DNA of 64,000 bases from JAMLIN01 sp964509685 (GCA_964509685.1 CAZDYQ010000005.1:4431-68430); one strand, 5' to 3'. Counted from the first letter of the stretch, positions 29,701 to 39,730 are shown. A program made the numbers and translations. Notes: generated by a model not told the origin, from the sequence alone.

Positions 29701-30086
29701 GGCAGGCCCTGCTCCCTTGCGAGCCCCCTCGCCTGCACCTTGTCCCCGAAGAGCGAAAGCGCATGGACCCCGGGACCGACGAAGCGGATGCCCTCCTTTG
29801 CGCACCGCCTGGCGAGCTCTGCGTTCTCGCTCAGGAAGCCGTAGCCGGGATGCAGCGCGTCGCAGTCGTTCTCCAGCGCGGCCTCGACGATCGCATCGAT
29901 GTCGAGGTAGGCCCGCGCCCCGCGGCCGGGCAGCCGGTGCGTCGCGTCGGCGTGCCGCAGGTGCAAAGAGGCGGCATCGTCGTCCGGATGGACCGCGACG
30001 GTGGCGAGCCCGGATTCGGCGGCCGCCCGCGCGATGCGGATGGCGACCTCGCCCCGGTTGGCGATGAGGAGTCGGCGGATAGTCAT
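26772..30086 (-). CDS. Single-chain biotin-dependent acyl-CoA carboxylase
   Basis: A 1104-residue enzyme combining all carboxylase parts on one chain: biotin carboxylase (residues 1 to about 450; ATP-grasp KAVAGGGGRGM, FIEANPRLQVEH), biotin carrier domain with biotinyl Lys533 in EAMKMEH, and carboxyltransferase (about 590-1090; FSGFARLSG, GMGGPAMIEGGGLG, AWPTGEFGGMGLEG). This is the layout of the single-chain long-chain acyl-CoA carboxylases (LCC) described from Mycobacterium and some proteobacteria. It would carboxylate an acyl-CoA with bicarbonate and ATP; chain length is not readable from the sequence. It starts 46 bases after the ABC permease stop and probably belongs to that operon. Confidence 0.94.
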   Translation of the reverse strand: MTIRRLLIANRGEVAIRIARAAAESGLATVAVHPDDDAASLHLRHADATHRLPGRGARAYLDIDAIVEAALENDCDALHPGYGFLSENAELARRCAKEGIRFVGPGVHALSLFGDKVQARGLAREQGLPLVAGSAGPVSLAEARDFLRDLGPGGAMMIKAVAGGGGRGMRPVFDEADLEEAYARCRSEARAAFGSDEVYVERLVRAARHVEVQVVGDAAGAVVHLWERECTVQRRHQKLVEIAPSPSLGDRLRGRIVEAAVRLARAARYDNLGTFEFLVDAQADEDAPEAFAFIEANPRLQVEHTVTEEVLGIDLVRTQLAIAGGATLASLGIGQDRIGRPRGHAIQLRINMETMDAEGNARPEGGVLEAFDPPTGPGVRVDTFGYAGYRTSAAYDSLLAKLVVHSPSPAYADALARARRALREFRIEGVRTNLGFLEALLGHPKVATNEVTTRFVDEHAAELLAREERQARLYFTTDADAGAGRKGRPDGRAREVNDETVVAPLQGTVVSIAVEPGREVRAGEPLAILEAMKMEHVVAAPWAGIVRSVTASEGDTLMEGEPLLQLEPAEVAGVAQAAAREVNPDHIRPDLAELFERIGYTLDENRPKAVARRRATGQRTARENLAQLCDEGSFIEYGALAVAAQRARRPLDDLIANTPADGVIAGLATINADRFGPGRARAMVVIYDYTVLAGTQGKMNHKKQDRMFELAAKWRLPLVLYAEGGGGRPGDTDRTGLTGLDNTTFSGFARLSGLVPLVGVVSGRCFAGNAALLGCCDVIIATRNASIGMGGPAMIEGGGLGVYHPDEVGPTSVMAPNGVIDVLVEDEVEATDVARKYLSYFQGAIDDWRCADQRRLRHVIPENRLRIYEIRDVIEILADEGSVLELRRDFGVGIVTAFIRIEGRPFGLIANNPKHLGGAIDAPAGDKAARFMQLCDAHDIPILSLCDTPGFMVGPEAEKTAIVRHVCRMFLMGASLTVPFFTVVLRKGYGLGAQAMAAGGFHDSTFTIAWPTGEFGGMGLEGYVKLGYRKELEAIEDPAERQAWYEAMVARLYENGKATSIASVLEIDAVIDPERTRQWVLAGLNAVPAPLPREGRKRPCIDAW

Positions 30087-30132
30087 CGTTCGTCCTGCTG
30101 TGCCGGCCGCGGCGCGGCCAGCGTGGATGGCT

Positions 30133-30966
30133 TCAGGTCTTCATGGTGGGATCGAGCGCCGCCCGCAGAGATTCGCCCAGCGTGTTGAACGCGAGCGCCG
30201 TGAGGAGGATGGCGAGGCCTGGCGGGTACATCTGCTCGGGCGCGATCTCCATGCTCTGGTAGGCACGCGCGAGCATGGCGCCCCAGCTCGGGTCCGGCGG
30301 CTGGATGCCCAGCCCGAGGAAGCTGAGGCTCGCCTCGGCCAGCAGCGCAGCGGCGAGCAGCAGGGTCACCTGCACGATCACCGGCTGCACCGTGTTCGGC
30401 AGGACGTGGCGCCACAGGATGCGGCCCGTGCCGGCGCCGAAGCAGCGGGCCGCGTCCACGTACAGCTCCTGGCGCACCACCAGGGTGCGCGCGCGGACGA
30501 TGCGCGCGAGCTGCGGGCTGAAGACGATGCCCACCGAGATCATCGCATTGGTCATGCCGATGCCGAGCGCACCGGTCACGGCGATGGCGAGCACGATGGC
30601 CGGGAAGGACAGGAGGGTATCGATGATGCGGCTGATGACGTCATCCACCCAGCCGCCCGCATAGCCGGCGAGGAGGCCGACCGGCACGCCGATCAGCACC
30701 GCGACCCCGACCGCGAGGAAGCTCGCGTAGAGGGTGATGCCCGCGCCATGGAGCAGGCGGCTCAGGATGTCCCGGCCGAGGTCGTCGGTCCCGAGGGGAT
30801 GGCCCGGGCCGGCGGGCGCGAGGATCATGTCGAAGTTCTGCTCGATCGGCGAATGCGGCGCGATCCAGGGCGCGGCCAGGGCGACGACGACCAGCAGGAG
30901 CAGGAAGCCGAGGCTGAGCGCGGCCTGGAGGTCGCGCGCCAGCCAGCGAAGGAAGCGCGACAGCAT
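30133..30966 (-). CDS. Peptide-type ABC transporter permease (DppC-like)
   Basis: A 277-residue inner-membrane permease with six helices; after the first helix it has HPLGTDDLGRDILSRLLHGA, the hallmark of the DppC/OppC family, and the EAA loop DAARCFGAGTGRILWRHVLPNT. It forms a heterodimer with the DppB-like protein. Its ATG overlaps the DppB stop by one base (TGATG), implying coupled translation. The transported solute (peptide, nickel chelate or other oligomer-like solute) is not determined by sequence. Confidence 0.95.
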   Translation of the reverse strand: MLSRFLRWLARDLQAALSLGFLLLLVVVALAAPWIAPHSPIEQNFDMILAPAGPGHPLGTDDLGRDILSRLLHGAGITLYASFLAVGVAVLIGVPVGLLAGYAGGWVDDVISRIIDTLLSFPAIVLAIAVTGALGIGMTNAMISVGIVFSPQLARIVRARTLVVRQELYVDAARCFGAGTGRILWRHVLPNTVQPVIVQVTLLLAAALLAEASLSFLGLGIQPPDPSWGAMLARAYQSMEIAPEQMYPPGLAILLTALAFNTLGESLRAALDPTMKT

Positions 30967-31925
30967 CAGCGGATCCTCGGATCGAGGACGGTGTAGAGCA
31001 GGTCCGTCACCAGGTTCACCGTGATCACGACCAGCACCATTACGAAGACCACGCCCTGGGCGACCGGCAGGTCACGAAACAGCGCCGCGTTGACGATGAG
31101 GCTGCCCATGCCCGGGATCGCGAACACCGCCTCGACCACGACGGTGGCGGCGAGCATCCGGTTGAACAGCAGGGAACACACCGTCAGCAGGTTGACGCTC
31201 ACGTTCTTGAGGCCGTGCTTCCACAGGATGGACGCGGGCGTGAGTCCCTTGGCATGAAGGGTGCGGACCTGCGGCGACGACATCACCTCCACGAGGGAGC
31301 TGCGCAGCTGGCGGGAGACCTCCGACAGGCCGCCGGAGGCGAGCGCCAGCGCGGGCAGGAAGGCGTGCCAGATGGCCTGGGCCGGATCCTGCGCGAGCGG
31401 TACCGCGCCGGTCGCCGGGAACCAGCCGAACTCGAGCGAGAACCAGGCGACCAGGATCATCGCGAGCCAGAAGTTCGGCACCGCGATGCCGAGCGATCCG
31501 ATCGAGGTCACGACCCGGTCCACGATGCCGTGCGGCCGGCTCGCGGCGAGGATCCCCAGCGGAATGCCGAAGAGGAGCGCGAAGCCCATCGCCATCACGA
31601 CGATCAGCAGGGTGTTCGGGAAGCTGCGGGCGATCTGCACCGCGACCTCCTCGCCCGAGGCGAGCGAGCGCGACAGGTCGCCCTGCACCGCGTTCCACAG
31701 CCAGGACCCGTACTGCACGAGGAACGGCCGGTCGAGCCCGTAGATCTGCCGGATCTCGGCGATCCGCTCCTCCGTCGCGTTCTCGCCGGCAAGCGTGATC
31801 GCGATGTCGCCCGGCATCAGCTTGAGGATGCCGAAGACGATGAAGGTCGCGAGCACGACCACCGGCACCGCATGGAGCAGGCGGCGCCGGATCACCCGCA
31901 GGCGCGAGGCGGTCAGCATCGGCAT
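30966..31925 (-). CDS. Peptide-type ABC transporter permease (DppB-like)
   Basis: A 319-residue permease with an N-terminal helix (residues about 18-38), the LMPGDIA segment, YGLDRPFLVQYGSWLWNAVQGDLSRSL (only YGLDRPFLVQY cited as signature) and the EAA loop TLHAKGLTPASILWKHGLKN, as in DppB/OppB. It starts 16 bases after the binding-protein stop. It would form the channel with the DppC-like protein and be powered by the two ATPases encoded upstream in the operon. Confidence 0.95.
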   Translation of the reverse strand: MPMLTASRLRVIRRRLLHAVPVVVLATFIVFGILKLMPGDIAITLAGENATEERIAEIRQIYGLDRPFLVQYGSWLWNAVQGDLSRSLASGEEVAVQIARSFPNTLLIVVMAMGFALLFGIPLGILAASRPHGIVDRVVTSIGSLGIAVPNFWLAMILVAWFSLEFGWFPATGAVPLAQDPAQAIWHAFLPALALASGGLSEVSRQLRSSLVEVMSSPQVRTLHAKGLTPASILWKHGLKNVSVNLLTVCSLLFNRMLAATVVVEAVFAIPGMGSLIVNAALFRDLPVAQGVVFVMVLVVITVNLVTDLLYTVLDPRIR

Positions 31926-31941
31926 GTCCGGCCGGCCCCGC

Positions 31942-33519
31942 TCAGCTCGCCAGCGAGACGAACTCGTACTTCGGCTTGCCGATGAGGTTCGGCCTGTAGC
32001 CGACGACGCGCTTCGAGATCGCGGTCATCTCGGCATCGAAGCCGAGCGGGACCACCAGCGCCTGCTCCATCACGATGCGCTGGATCCGCGAGAAGACCTG
32101 CTTGCGCACGGCCGTGTCCTCGCTCTCGCGGCTCTTCGCGAGCAGCTCGGTGAGCTCCGGCGAGACCTCGACGCGCCCGGCATTGAAGTACGCGTCCTTC
32201 CCGTACATCAGCCCGTAGGTCATCGCGGGGTCCGGCCGGCCGGTCCAGGCGGAGACGAGGGCGTCGAACTTCTTCTCCTGGCCGAAGTACTGCGCGCTGA
32301 TTTCGGCAACCGTCCCGTTGGTGAACTTGAGGCGGACACCCACCTTGCCGAGCTGGTCCATCAGGAACTCGGCCCGTCGCACCGAGTCGGCGTCGGCATA
32401 GCCGCCGATCGAGAGATCGAAGCCGTCCTTGTAGCCGGCCTCGGCGAGCAGCGCCCTCGCCTTGTCGGGATCGTACGGGTAGAGCTTCGCGACCTCGGGA
32501 TCGTAGGCCCAGTGGCTGCTGGGCAGGTTCATGTAGGCGGGCTCGCCGGCGCCGGACTGCGCCACCTTCACGAAGGCCTCGCGGTCGATCGCGAAGTTCA
32601 TCGCCTGGCGTACCCGGACATCCTGGAGCGGCCTGCGCGACAGGTTCAGGTAGATCTGGCGGCAGTAGAGCGTGGGGCCGGTGACGAGCTCGACCTCCTT
32701 CGTGCGCTCGATCAGCGGCTTGAGCCGCGGGGGCAGCTGGTAGGCGAGGTCGTTCTGGCCGGCGACCACCGAGCGAAGCCCGGTGGCGCGCTCGGGCATG
32801 ATCGCGAACTGGATGCCGTCGAGGAAGCCGCGGTCGTCACGCCAGTACTTCTCGTTGCGCGTGACGGTGATGCTCTGGTTGTCCGCCCATTCGACGAGCC
32901 TCCACGGGCCGGCGCCGATGGCGCGCCGGTCGTGCTCGTTGCCGTACTTCCGGACCGCCGCGGGCGACACCATCATGCCCGCGCGGTCGGTCAGGATCGC
33001 CGGCAGGGCGGTGTCCGGGCGCGACAGCTTCAGTCGCACCTGCAGTGGCCCCGCCACTTCCACCGACTCGATGCTCGAGAGGTCGGCCTTGATGTTCGAG
33101 CGGGCATCGGTGCGACCGCGGTCGAGGTTGAACTTGACCGCCTCCGCGTCGCAGGGTGTGCCGTCATGAAACTCGATGCCCGGCGTGATCGTGAGCACCA
33201 TCGTCGTCGGATCGGGATACTCCCAGCGCGCCATGCCCGGCCTGGGCTCGAGGGTCGCGTAGTCCCACTCGACCAGCGTGTCGTAGATCGTCCAGAGGAA
33301 CGTATGGTCGCTGCCGGCCCCGCCGGTCGCGGGATCGAGGCTCGACGGATTGGCGAAGGCCGAGACGCGCAGCACCCCGCCGCGCCGCGGCTTGTCCTGC
33401 GCGAGCACCGCCCCCGGCAGGAGGGTGGCGGCGGTCCCGGCGCCCATCATCAGGAGCCACTCGCGACGTGTCATCGGGGCGGCCAGCAGGCCCGTGGCGA
33501 TGTCCTTCGAAACTTTCAT
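31942..33519 (-). CDS. Peptide-type ABC transporter substrate-binding protein
   Basis: A 525-residue family 5 solute-binding protein. The N-terminus has a twin-arginine type signal starting at residue 18 (MTRREWLLMMGAGTAATLL, cleavage near VLAQ), so export through Tat is probable. The mature part has the family landmarks FHDGTPCDAEAVKFNLDR and RQAMNFAIDREAFVK. ATG 33519 is preceded by GAGGAGAACGGAG; a restart at the second Met would still keep the signal. It binds the substrate in the periplasm. Relatives near carboxylases or amidases often bind non-peptide solutes; this is inference. Confidence 0.93.
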   Translation of the reverse strand: MKVSKDIATGLLAAPMTRREWLLMMGAGTAATLLPGAVLAQDKPRRGGVLRVSAFANPSSLDPATGGAGSDHTFLWTIYDTLVEWDYATLEPRPGMARWEYPDPTTMVLTITPGIEFHDGTPCDAEAVKFNLDRGRTDARSNIKADLSSIESVEVAGPLQVRLKLSRPDTALPAILTDRAGMMVSPAAVRKYGNEHDRRAIGAGPWRLVEWADNQSITVTRNEKYWRDDRGFLDGIQFAIMPERATGLRSVVAGQNDLAYQLPPRLKPLIERTKEVELVTGPTLYCRQIYLNLSRRPLQDVRVRQAMNFAIDREAFVKVAQSGAGEPAYMNLPSSHWAYDPEVAKLYPYDPDKARALLAEAGYKDGFDLSIGGYADADSVRRAEFLMDQLGKVGVRLKFTNGTVAEISAQYFGQEKKFDALVSAWTGRPDPAMTYGLMYGKDAYFNAGRVEVSPELTELLAKSRESEDTAVRKQVFSRIQRIVMEQALVVPLGFDAEMTAISKRVVGYRPNLIGKPKYEFVSLAS

Positions 33520-33574
33520 CTCCGTTCTCCTCGTGGTGCTGGTGGATATGGGCGTCGCCGGGGTGCGCCGCCGC

Positions 33575-34614
33575 TCACTGCCCGGGCGCTTGCCGTCCCG
33601 GCGGGCCGTCGGGATCGGCGAAATGGCAGGCGACCCAGTGGCCCGGCCGCAGCTCTCGCCAGTCGGGCACCGCCTCGGCGCAGCGCGCACGCGCGTGCGG
33701 GCACCGCGTGCGGAAGCGGCAGCCGGACGGCGGGTCGATCGGGCTGGGGATCTCGCCCTCGAGCACGATCCGCCGGCTGTCGCGCATGTTCGAGGGCAAC
33801 GGAACGGGCTCGGCCGACATCAGCGCCTCGGTGTACGGGTGCAGCGGGTTGTCCGCGATGTCTTCCGCCGGACCCAGCTCCATGAACCGCCCGAGGTAGG
33901 TGACCGCGATGCGGTCGCTGATGTGGGAGACCACCGACAGGTCGTGCGTGATGAAGACGTAGGTGAGCCCGAAGTCGCGCTGCAGGTCGGCGAACAGGTT
34001 CAGCACGTCGCCGCGGATCGAGACATCGAGCGCCGCGACCACCTCGTCGCACACGATCAGTTTCGGCCGCAGTGTCAGCGCGCGCGCGATGTTGATGCGC
34101 TGCTTCTGCCCGCCCGAGAGCATGTGCGGGTAGCGCCGGGCGAGCTCCGGCGCGATGCCCACGCGCGCGAGCGCGTCCAGGGCGATGCGCTCGATCTCGG
34201 CGTCCGAATGGCCGCCCGCGATCTCGAGCGGCTCGCGCACGCTGGCGAGGATCGTCTGGCGCGGATTGAGCGCCGCATGGGGATCCTGGAAGATGATCTG
34301 GAACTGGCGGCGGTACTCCCGCAGGCGCCGGGACGAGAGCGTGCGCAGGTCCACCCCGCCCAGCTCGATCGAACCGCTGCAGGGCGCGAGCAGCGAGACG
34401 AGGGCCCGGCCGAGCGTCGTCTTGCCGGACCCGGACTCCCCGATGATCCCGAAGGTCTCGCCGGCCCGGACGTCGAAGCTCACGCCGTCCACCGCCTTCA
34501 GCGTCTCGGAGCCGTTGCCGGTCGGGAACTCGATGCAGAGGTCGCGCACACGGACCAGCACCGGTTCGGCCACGCCGGATCGCTCGGCGGCGGCATGCGC
34601 CTGCCCGGAGATGC

Positions 34615-34618
<4 letters not shown>
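33575..34618 (-). CDS. ABC transporter ATPase (DppF-like)
   Basis: A 347-residue ATP-binding subunit: Walker A GESGSGKTT, Q-loop IIFQDPHAALNPRQT, signature LSGGQKQRINIARAL, Walker B KLIVCDEVVAALD and switch His in FITHDLSVV; the C-terminal oligopeptide extension has the four-Cys type FRTRCPHARARC. ATG 34618 overlaps the stop of the DppD-like gene (ATGA). A 25-residue N-terminal tail precedes the ATPase domain. It pairs with the DppD-like ATPase. Confidence 0.95.
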
Positions 34619-35592
<974 letters not shown>

Positions 35593-35684
35593 TTCTGTCT
35601 CCAGGCGATCGCCTTCTTTTCCAGGCGCCTATTCCTATCTCACCCTCCCGGCGTACCGGATCGGCCGAGGCAATGTAGCATAGG

Positions 35685-35703
35685 ATTGTCGACAATTGAC
35701 AAT
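35685..35703. promoter_or_regulatory. Palindromic operator in the gntR / transporter divergent promoter
   Basis: ATTGTCGACAAT (35685-35696) is a perfect 12-base palindrome, followed at once by TTGACAAT, a further half-site. The TTGTCGACAA core fits operators of FCD-subfamily GntR regulators. It lies 19 bases before the gntR ATG and about 90 bases before the transporter operon start, in an AT-richer patch. Confidence 0.75.
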
Positions 35704-35714
35704 AAACTGGCGCG

Positions 35715-36482
35715 ATGAAGCTCACCCCGGACCAGGATGGCCCCCAGGAGATCGCGACGTCGGCGCAGGCGCGCCCGCCGCGCAGCATCCCCGAACAGAT
35801 CGCCGAGGACATCGGCAGCGCGATCATCGCCGGTCGGCACGCCGTGGGCGAACGGCTGATCGAAACCGAGCTCGCCTCCCGTTTCGGCGTGAGCCGGGGC
35901 CCCATCCGGGAAGCGCTGCGCATCCTGGAGCGGCGCCGCCTCGTGGACCTGATTCCCCGCCGCGGCGCCTATGTACGCGAGGTCTCGCTCAATTCCATCG
36001 CAGACCTCTTCAACACGCGGCTCGCGCTCACGACATCGGCGGCGCGCATCATGGCGCTGGTGCGCCCGCCCACCTACATGGAGACCCTGCGCCGGCGGGT
36101 CGACGAGCTCAGGCGACTGGCGCAGGACCCCGCCACCACGCCCGGTGCGTTCGCCTATGTCGTCACGCGCGCGGTGCGGACCATCGCCCGCGGCTCGGGC
36201 AACGAGCTGCTCAACGACGTGATCTCCGACCTTGCCAACCAGACGGTCTGGACCACGATCTGGAAATCCCCGCTCGACTACCTGACGCAGGCCAGCCGCC
36301 GCCGGACGGCGCAGCGCATGGCGGACGTGCTCGACGCGATCGAGCGCGGCGCATCGGAGGACGCGGAGCGCCTGCTGCGCGACCTGCTCGAGCAGGACCG
36401 CGACCAGGCGATCCGGCAGCTCGCCCGGATGCGCGGCGAGACTTGCGACCCCCACCGCACCCTGCGCACCATCAACGCCTGA
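35715..36482 (+). CDS. GntR family regulator, FCD domain
   Basis: A 255-residue regulator: winged helix ETELASRFGVSRGPIREALRILERRRLV followed by a helical FCD effector domain (cited landmarks VSRGPIREAL and RRRLVDLIPRRGAYV). FCD regulators generally respond to small carboxylates and repress catabolic genes. The gene is divergent from the transporter/carboxylase operon, with a palindrome between them, so it most likely controls both units. Some of the usual FCD metal-binding His residues are not obvious, so the effector type is open. Confidence 0.93.
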   Translation: MKLTPDQDGPQEIATSAQARPPRSIPEQIAEDIGSAIIAGRHAVGERLIETELASRFGVSRGPIREALRILERRRLVDLIPRRGAYVREVSLNSIADLFNTRLALTTSAARIMALVRPPTYMETLRRRVDELRRLAQDPATTPGAFAYVVTRAVRTIARGSGNELLNDVISDLANQTVWTTIWKSPLDYLTQASRRRTAQRMADVLDAIERGASEDAERLLRDLLEQDRDQAIRQLARMRGETCDPHRTLRTINA

Positions 36483-36637
36483 GCCTCGCCCCGGGCGGGA
36501 TTTGCGGGGACGGGACCGCCCATTTCCGCCGATTCACCGACGACGGGTCCTGAGATAGTCGACACTCCAGCGGTGCATGCGCGCCTCGCACGCGCACGCC
36601 CGCGAGAGCCGACAAAGCGAAAGGAGAAGGTGGACCC

Positions 36638-38236
36638 ATGGGATTCATGTCGGGATTGAGCCTCGCGCAACGGCTGCTGCTCGGCTTCGGGGCCATGCTG
36701 GCCCTGCTCGTCGGCATGGCCCTGCTGTCGCTCGCGCGGATGAACGACCTCAGCGCGACGCTCGAGCGGATCACGGTCGAGAGCGCCGCCCGCAACCAGG
36801 CGATCGGCTCGCTCAACCAGGGCATCGGCGGCTACGTGCAGGCGATCGGCGCCCTCGGCAGCACCGACCTCGAGCAGGGACCCGCGCTGCTCCAGAACCT
36901 GAATCGGGTCGTGGCCCAGTACGAGGAGGCCGAAGCGAAGCTGGAGTCCGTGCTCCCCGACGACGCGGCGGTGCGTCGTCTTTACGAGGAGGTGCGCGCG
37001 AAGGGGCTCGCCGCCCGCGAAGTGATCCGCATCGCGCTCGAGAAGGCCGAGGGACGCGGGGACGCCGCCACGGCCTTCTACATCCGCGCCGAGTACTCGG
37101 GCGCGATCGACAGGTGGAACCGTCTCCAGCAGGCATGGGCCTCGGCCGTCGCGGACCTGGGCGGCTGGAGCCGCCAGGCGGACGCGGAACTCGCGGCGGC
37201 GACCAATGCCAGCGCCGCCCGCACGAAACTGCTCATCGTCGGTGGCGGCCTGGTGACCGTGCTGCTCGGCAGCTCGCTCGCGCTCTGGGTCATCCGTGAC
37301 ACGCAGCGCGCCATCGGGGAGGCGGTGGAGGCGACGTCCCGCATGGCCGGCCACGACCTCTCGCAACCGATCGTCACCGATCGCCGCGACGAGATCGGGG
37401 GGCTGCTGCGCGCGCTCGAGCAGATGCGCACCAACCTCCACGACCTCGCGGCGGGCGTGCGCGCAGCCTGCGACGACATCACCGCGGCCAGCGGCGAGAT
37501 CGCGCAGGGCAGCATGGAGCTGTCGGCCCGCACCGAGAAGGCGGCCTCGACCCTCCAGAGCACGGTCGGCACCATCGCCCAGCTCACCGACTCGGTGAAC
37601 CAGACCACCGAATCGGCCCGCTCGGCCAACCAGCTCGCGGCCGACGCCAACCAGGTGGCCAACCGCGGCGGCGCCGTGGTGGCCGACGCCGTCGCGACGA
37701 TGAACGAGATCAGCGAGGCTTCCCAGAAGATCGCCGACATCATCGCCATCATCGACGGCATCGCCTTCCAGACCAACATCCTCGCGCTCAATGCGGCGGT
37801 CGAGGCCGCCCGGGCCGGGGAGCAGGGGCGCGGCTTCGCCGTCGTGGCGAGCGAGGTGCGCGCGCTGGCCGGCCGCAGCGCCGGCGCGGCGCGCGAGATC
37901 AAGAGCCTGATCGAGGCGTCGCTGGCGAAGGTGCAGACCGGGACGTCGCAGGTGGGGCTCGCCGGCAGCACGACCAGCGAGATCATGGAATCGGTGCAGC
38001 GCGTCTCGGCGATGATCGACGCCATCGCCCGCGAGGCCGACCAGCAGCGCGGCGACATCGCCCAGACCAACCAGTCCGTCACGCAGCTCGATCGCGACGT
38101 GCAGCAGAATGCCGCCCTCGCGGAGCAGTCGGCCGCCGCATCGGCCTCGCTGTCGGAACAGGCCGAGCAGCTCGCCCGCCTCGTCGCCAGGTTCAGGCTG
38201 TCCGGGGCCGAGGCGCCGGCGCGGGAAGCGGCCTGA
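36638..38236 (+). CDS. Methyl-accepting chemotaxis protein
   Basis: A 532-residue chemoreceptor: helix 1 at about residues 9-31, periplasmic four-helix sensing region of about 160 residues, helix 2 at about 197-218, a HAMP linker, then the cytoplasmic signalling domain with the hairpin tip IDGIAFQTNILALNAAVEAA (about residues 370-390). The C-terminus lacks a CheR-binding pentapeptide. ATG 36638 is preceded by AAGGAGAAGG. The ligand is not known. No che genes are adjacent, so it acts with a system encoded elsewhere. The 155 bases before it show only a weak GGGCGG/CCGCCC repeat. Confidence 0.96.
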   Translation: MGFMSGLSLAQRLLLGFGAMLALLVGMALLSLARMNDLSATLERITVESAARNQAIGSLNQGIGGYVQAIGALGSTDLEQGPALLQNLNRVVAQYEEAEAKLESVLPDDAAVRRLYEEVRAKGLAAREVIRIALEKAEGRGDAATAFYIRAEYSGAIDRWNRLQQAWASAVADLGGWSRQADAELAAATNASAARTKLLIVGGGLVTVLLGSSLALWVIRDTQRAIGEAVEATSRMAGHDLSQPIVTDRRDEIGGLLRALEQMRTNLHDLAAGVRAACDDITAASGEIAQGSMELSARTEKAASTLQSTVGTIAQLTDSVNQTTESARSANQLAADANQVANRGGAVVADAVATMNEISEASQKIADIIAIIDGIAFQTNILALNAAVEAARAGEQGRGFAVVASEVRALAGRSAGAAREIKSLIEASLAKVQTGTSQVGLAGSTTSEIMESVQRVSAMIDAIAREADQQRGDIAQTNQSVTQLDRDVQQNAALAEQSAAASASLSEQAEQLARLVARFRLSGAEAPAREAA

Positions 38237-38249
38237 ACCGCCGGCCCGC

Positions 38250-38918
38250 TCAGCCCATCAGCCGGTAGGGCCCGCCCTTCTCGATCGCCCGCTGGTACGC
38301 GGGCCGGGCGTGGATCCGCTCGAGGAAGTCCTGCAGCTTCGGGTAGCGGGCATCGAGCCCGCCCCGGACGGCGGCCGCCTCGAGCGGAAAGCTCATCTGG
38401 ATGTCGGCCGCGGTGAATTCCTCGCCCGCGAACCACGGCCGCCGCGAGAGCTCCGCCTCCATGAAGGCCAGCTGGCGGCCCAGGTTGGGCGTCACCACCA
38501 GGGCCTTCATCTTCCGGGCGATCCCGGCCGCTACGGGACGAACGATCCAGGGGGAGCGCGTCTCGATCGCGTCGGCCACCAGCTTCATGAGCAGGGGCGG
38601 CATCGCACTGCCCTCGGCGAAATGCAGCCAGTAGGTGTAGCGCAGCCGCTCGGGCGAGCCGTCGGGCGGTCGCAGCCGCCCCTGGCCATGCCGCTCGACC
38701 AGGTACTCGATGATCGCCCCGGACTCGGCGACCACGGTGTCGCCGTCGGTGATGATCGGCGACTTGCCGAGCGGGTGGACCGCCTCCAGCTCCGGTGGCG
38801 CCAGCATCGTGGCCGGGTCGCGCTTGTAGTGCTCGATCCGGTAGGGCGTGCCGAGTTCCTCCAGAAGCCAGAGGATGCGCTGCGAGCGGGAGTTCTCGAG
38901 GTGGTGGACGACGATCAT
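38250..38918 (-). CDS. Glutathione S-transferase family protein
   Basis: A 222-residue GST: thioredoxin-like N-terminal domain starting MIVVHHLENSRSQRILWLLEE, glutathione-binding HPLGKSPIITDGD and AESGAIIEYLVERHG, and an all-helical C-terminal domain (EFTAADIQMSFPLEA). The active-site Ser/Asn region SRSQR is present. The substrate is unknown. Its ATG overlaps the queH stop by 4 bases (ATGA). Confidence 0.93.
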   Translation of the reverse strand: MIVVHHLENSRSQRILWLLEELGTPYRIEHYKRDPATMLAPPELEAVHPLGKSPIITDGDTVVAESGAIIEYLVERHGQGRLRPPDGSPERLRYTYWLHFAEGSAMPPLLMKLVADAIETRSPWIVRPVAAGIARKMKALVVTPNLGRQLAFMEAELSRRPWFAGEEFTAADIQMSFPLEAAAVRGGLDARYPKLQDFLERIHARPAYQRAIEKGGPYRLMG

Positions 38919-39574
38919 CGGCCGTAGAACTTCACACCGATCCGGATCGGCGGGCGACCGCGCGCCGCCCGGTACGCATTGGTGTCACGCAGCGAATACA
39001 CGCAGCCGCAGTACTCCTGCTGGTAGAACTGCTCCCGCTTGCTGATCTGGATCATGCGCTCGGAGCCGCCCTTCTTGCGCCAGTTGTACTCCCAGTACAC
39101 GAGGCCCGGATAGCGCGACGCGGCCCGCACGCCGCAGTCGTTGATCTGCGCCATGTTCTTCCAGCGCGAGATGCCGAGCGAGCTGGTGATGACGGGAAAG
39201 CCGTGCTCGTGGGCGTAGAGCGCCGTGCGCTCGAAGCGCATGTCGAAGCACATGGTGCAGCGCCGGCCGCGCTCGGGCTCGTGCTCCATGCCGCGGGCGC
39301 GGGCGAACCACTCGTCCTTGTCGTAGTCGGCATCGATGAACTCGATGCCGTGCTTCTCGGCGAACGCGATGTTCTCGCGCTTTCGGATCTCGTACTCCGC
39401 GCGCGGATGGATGTTCGGGTTGTAGAAGAAGATCGAGTACTCGATGCCCGATTCGAGCATCGCTTCCATGACCTCGCCGGAGCACGGGGCGCAGCAGGAG
39501 TGCAGCAGCACCCGCGCGCCCGGAACCGGAGGCTCGAGCTTCTCGCGCTTGGGCAGGTTCTGGCTGTCGCTCAT
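38915..39574 (-). CDS. queH: Epoxyqueuosine reductase QueH
   Basis: A 219-residue protein of the DUF208/QueH family, which performs the last step of queuosine synthesis in tRNA (epoxyqueuosine reduction) in bacteria lacking QueG. The cysteines expected for the iron-sulfur cluster and metal are visible: LLHSCCAPCSGE, RRCTMCFDMR and YCGCVYS. Also characteristic are FFYNPNIHP and SSLGISRWKN. ATG 39574 is chosen. Translational coupling to the GST gene (ATGA) is typical of tight packing only. Confidence 0.94.
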   Translation of the reverse strand: MSDSQNLPKREKLEPPVPGARVLLHSCCAPCSGEVMEAMLESGIEYSIFFYNPNIHPRAEYEIRKRENIAFAEKHGIEFIDADYDKDEWFARARGMEHEPERGRRCTMCFDMRFERTALYAHEHGFPVITSSLGISRWKNMAQINDCGVRAASRYPGLVYWEYNWRKKGGSERMIQISKREQFYQQEYCGCVYSLRDTNAYRAARGRPPIRIGVKFYGR

Positions 39575-39730
39575 GGCATGCTCGGGGCGTGGGGCCGGCC
39601 GGCATGGCCGGCGGCAACAGCCGGAATTGTACGCGGGCCCACGGGTGCCGGGGACCGCGGGCCGGGACACCCCGGCCCGCGTCATGGGCTTGCGCGGCGC
39701 GGACGATCGTCGGGATCCCCCGTCCCGGCG

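Noticed and set aside
36493..36521. GGGCGG/CCGCCC repeat after gntR as terminator
   Set aside because: Loop of 17 bases and only 6 pairs; no T tract. Possible but not supported.
39703..39712. GACGATCGTC palindrome near the queH upstream region
   Set aside because: Shares only the ACGATCGT core with the tetR operator, lies downstream of the His-rich gene stop and is short enough to be chance in this composition.
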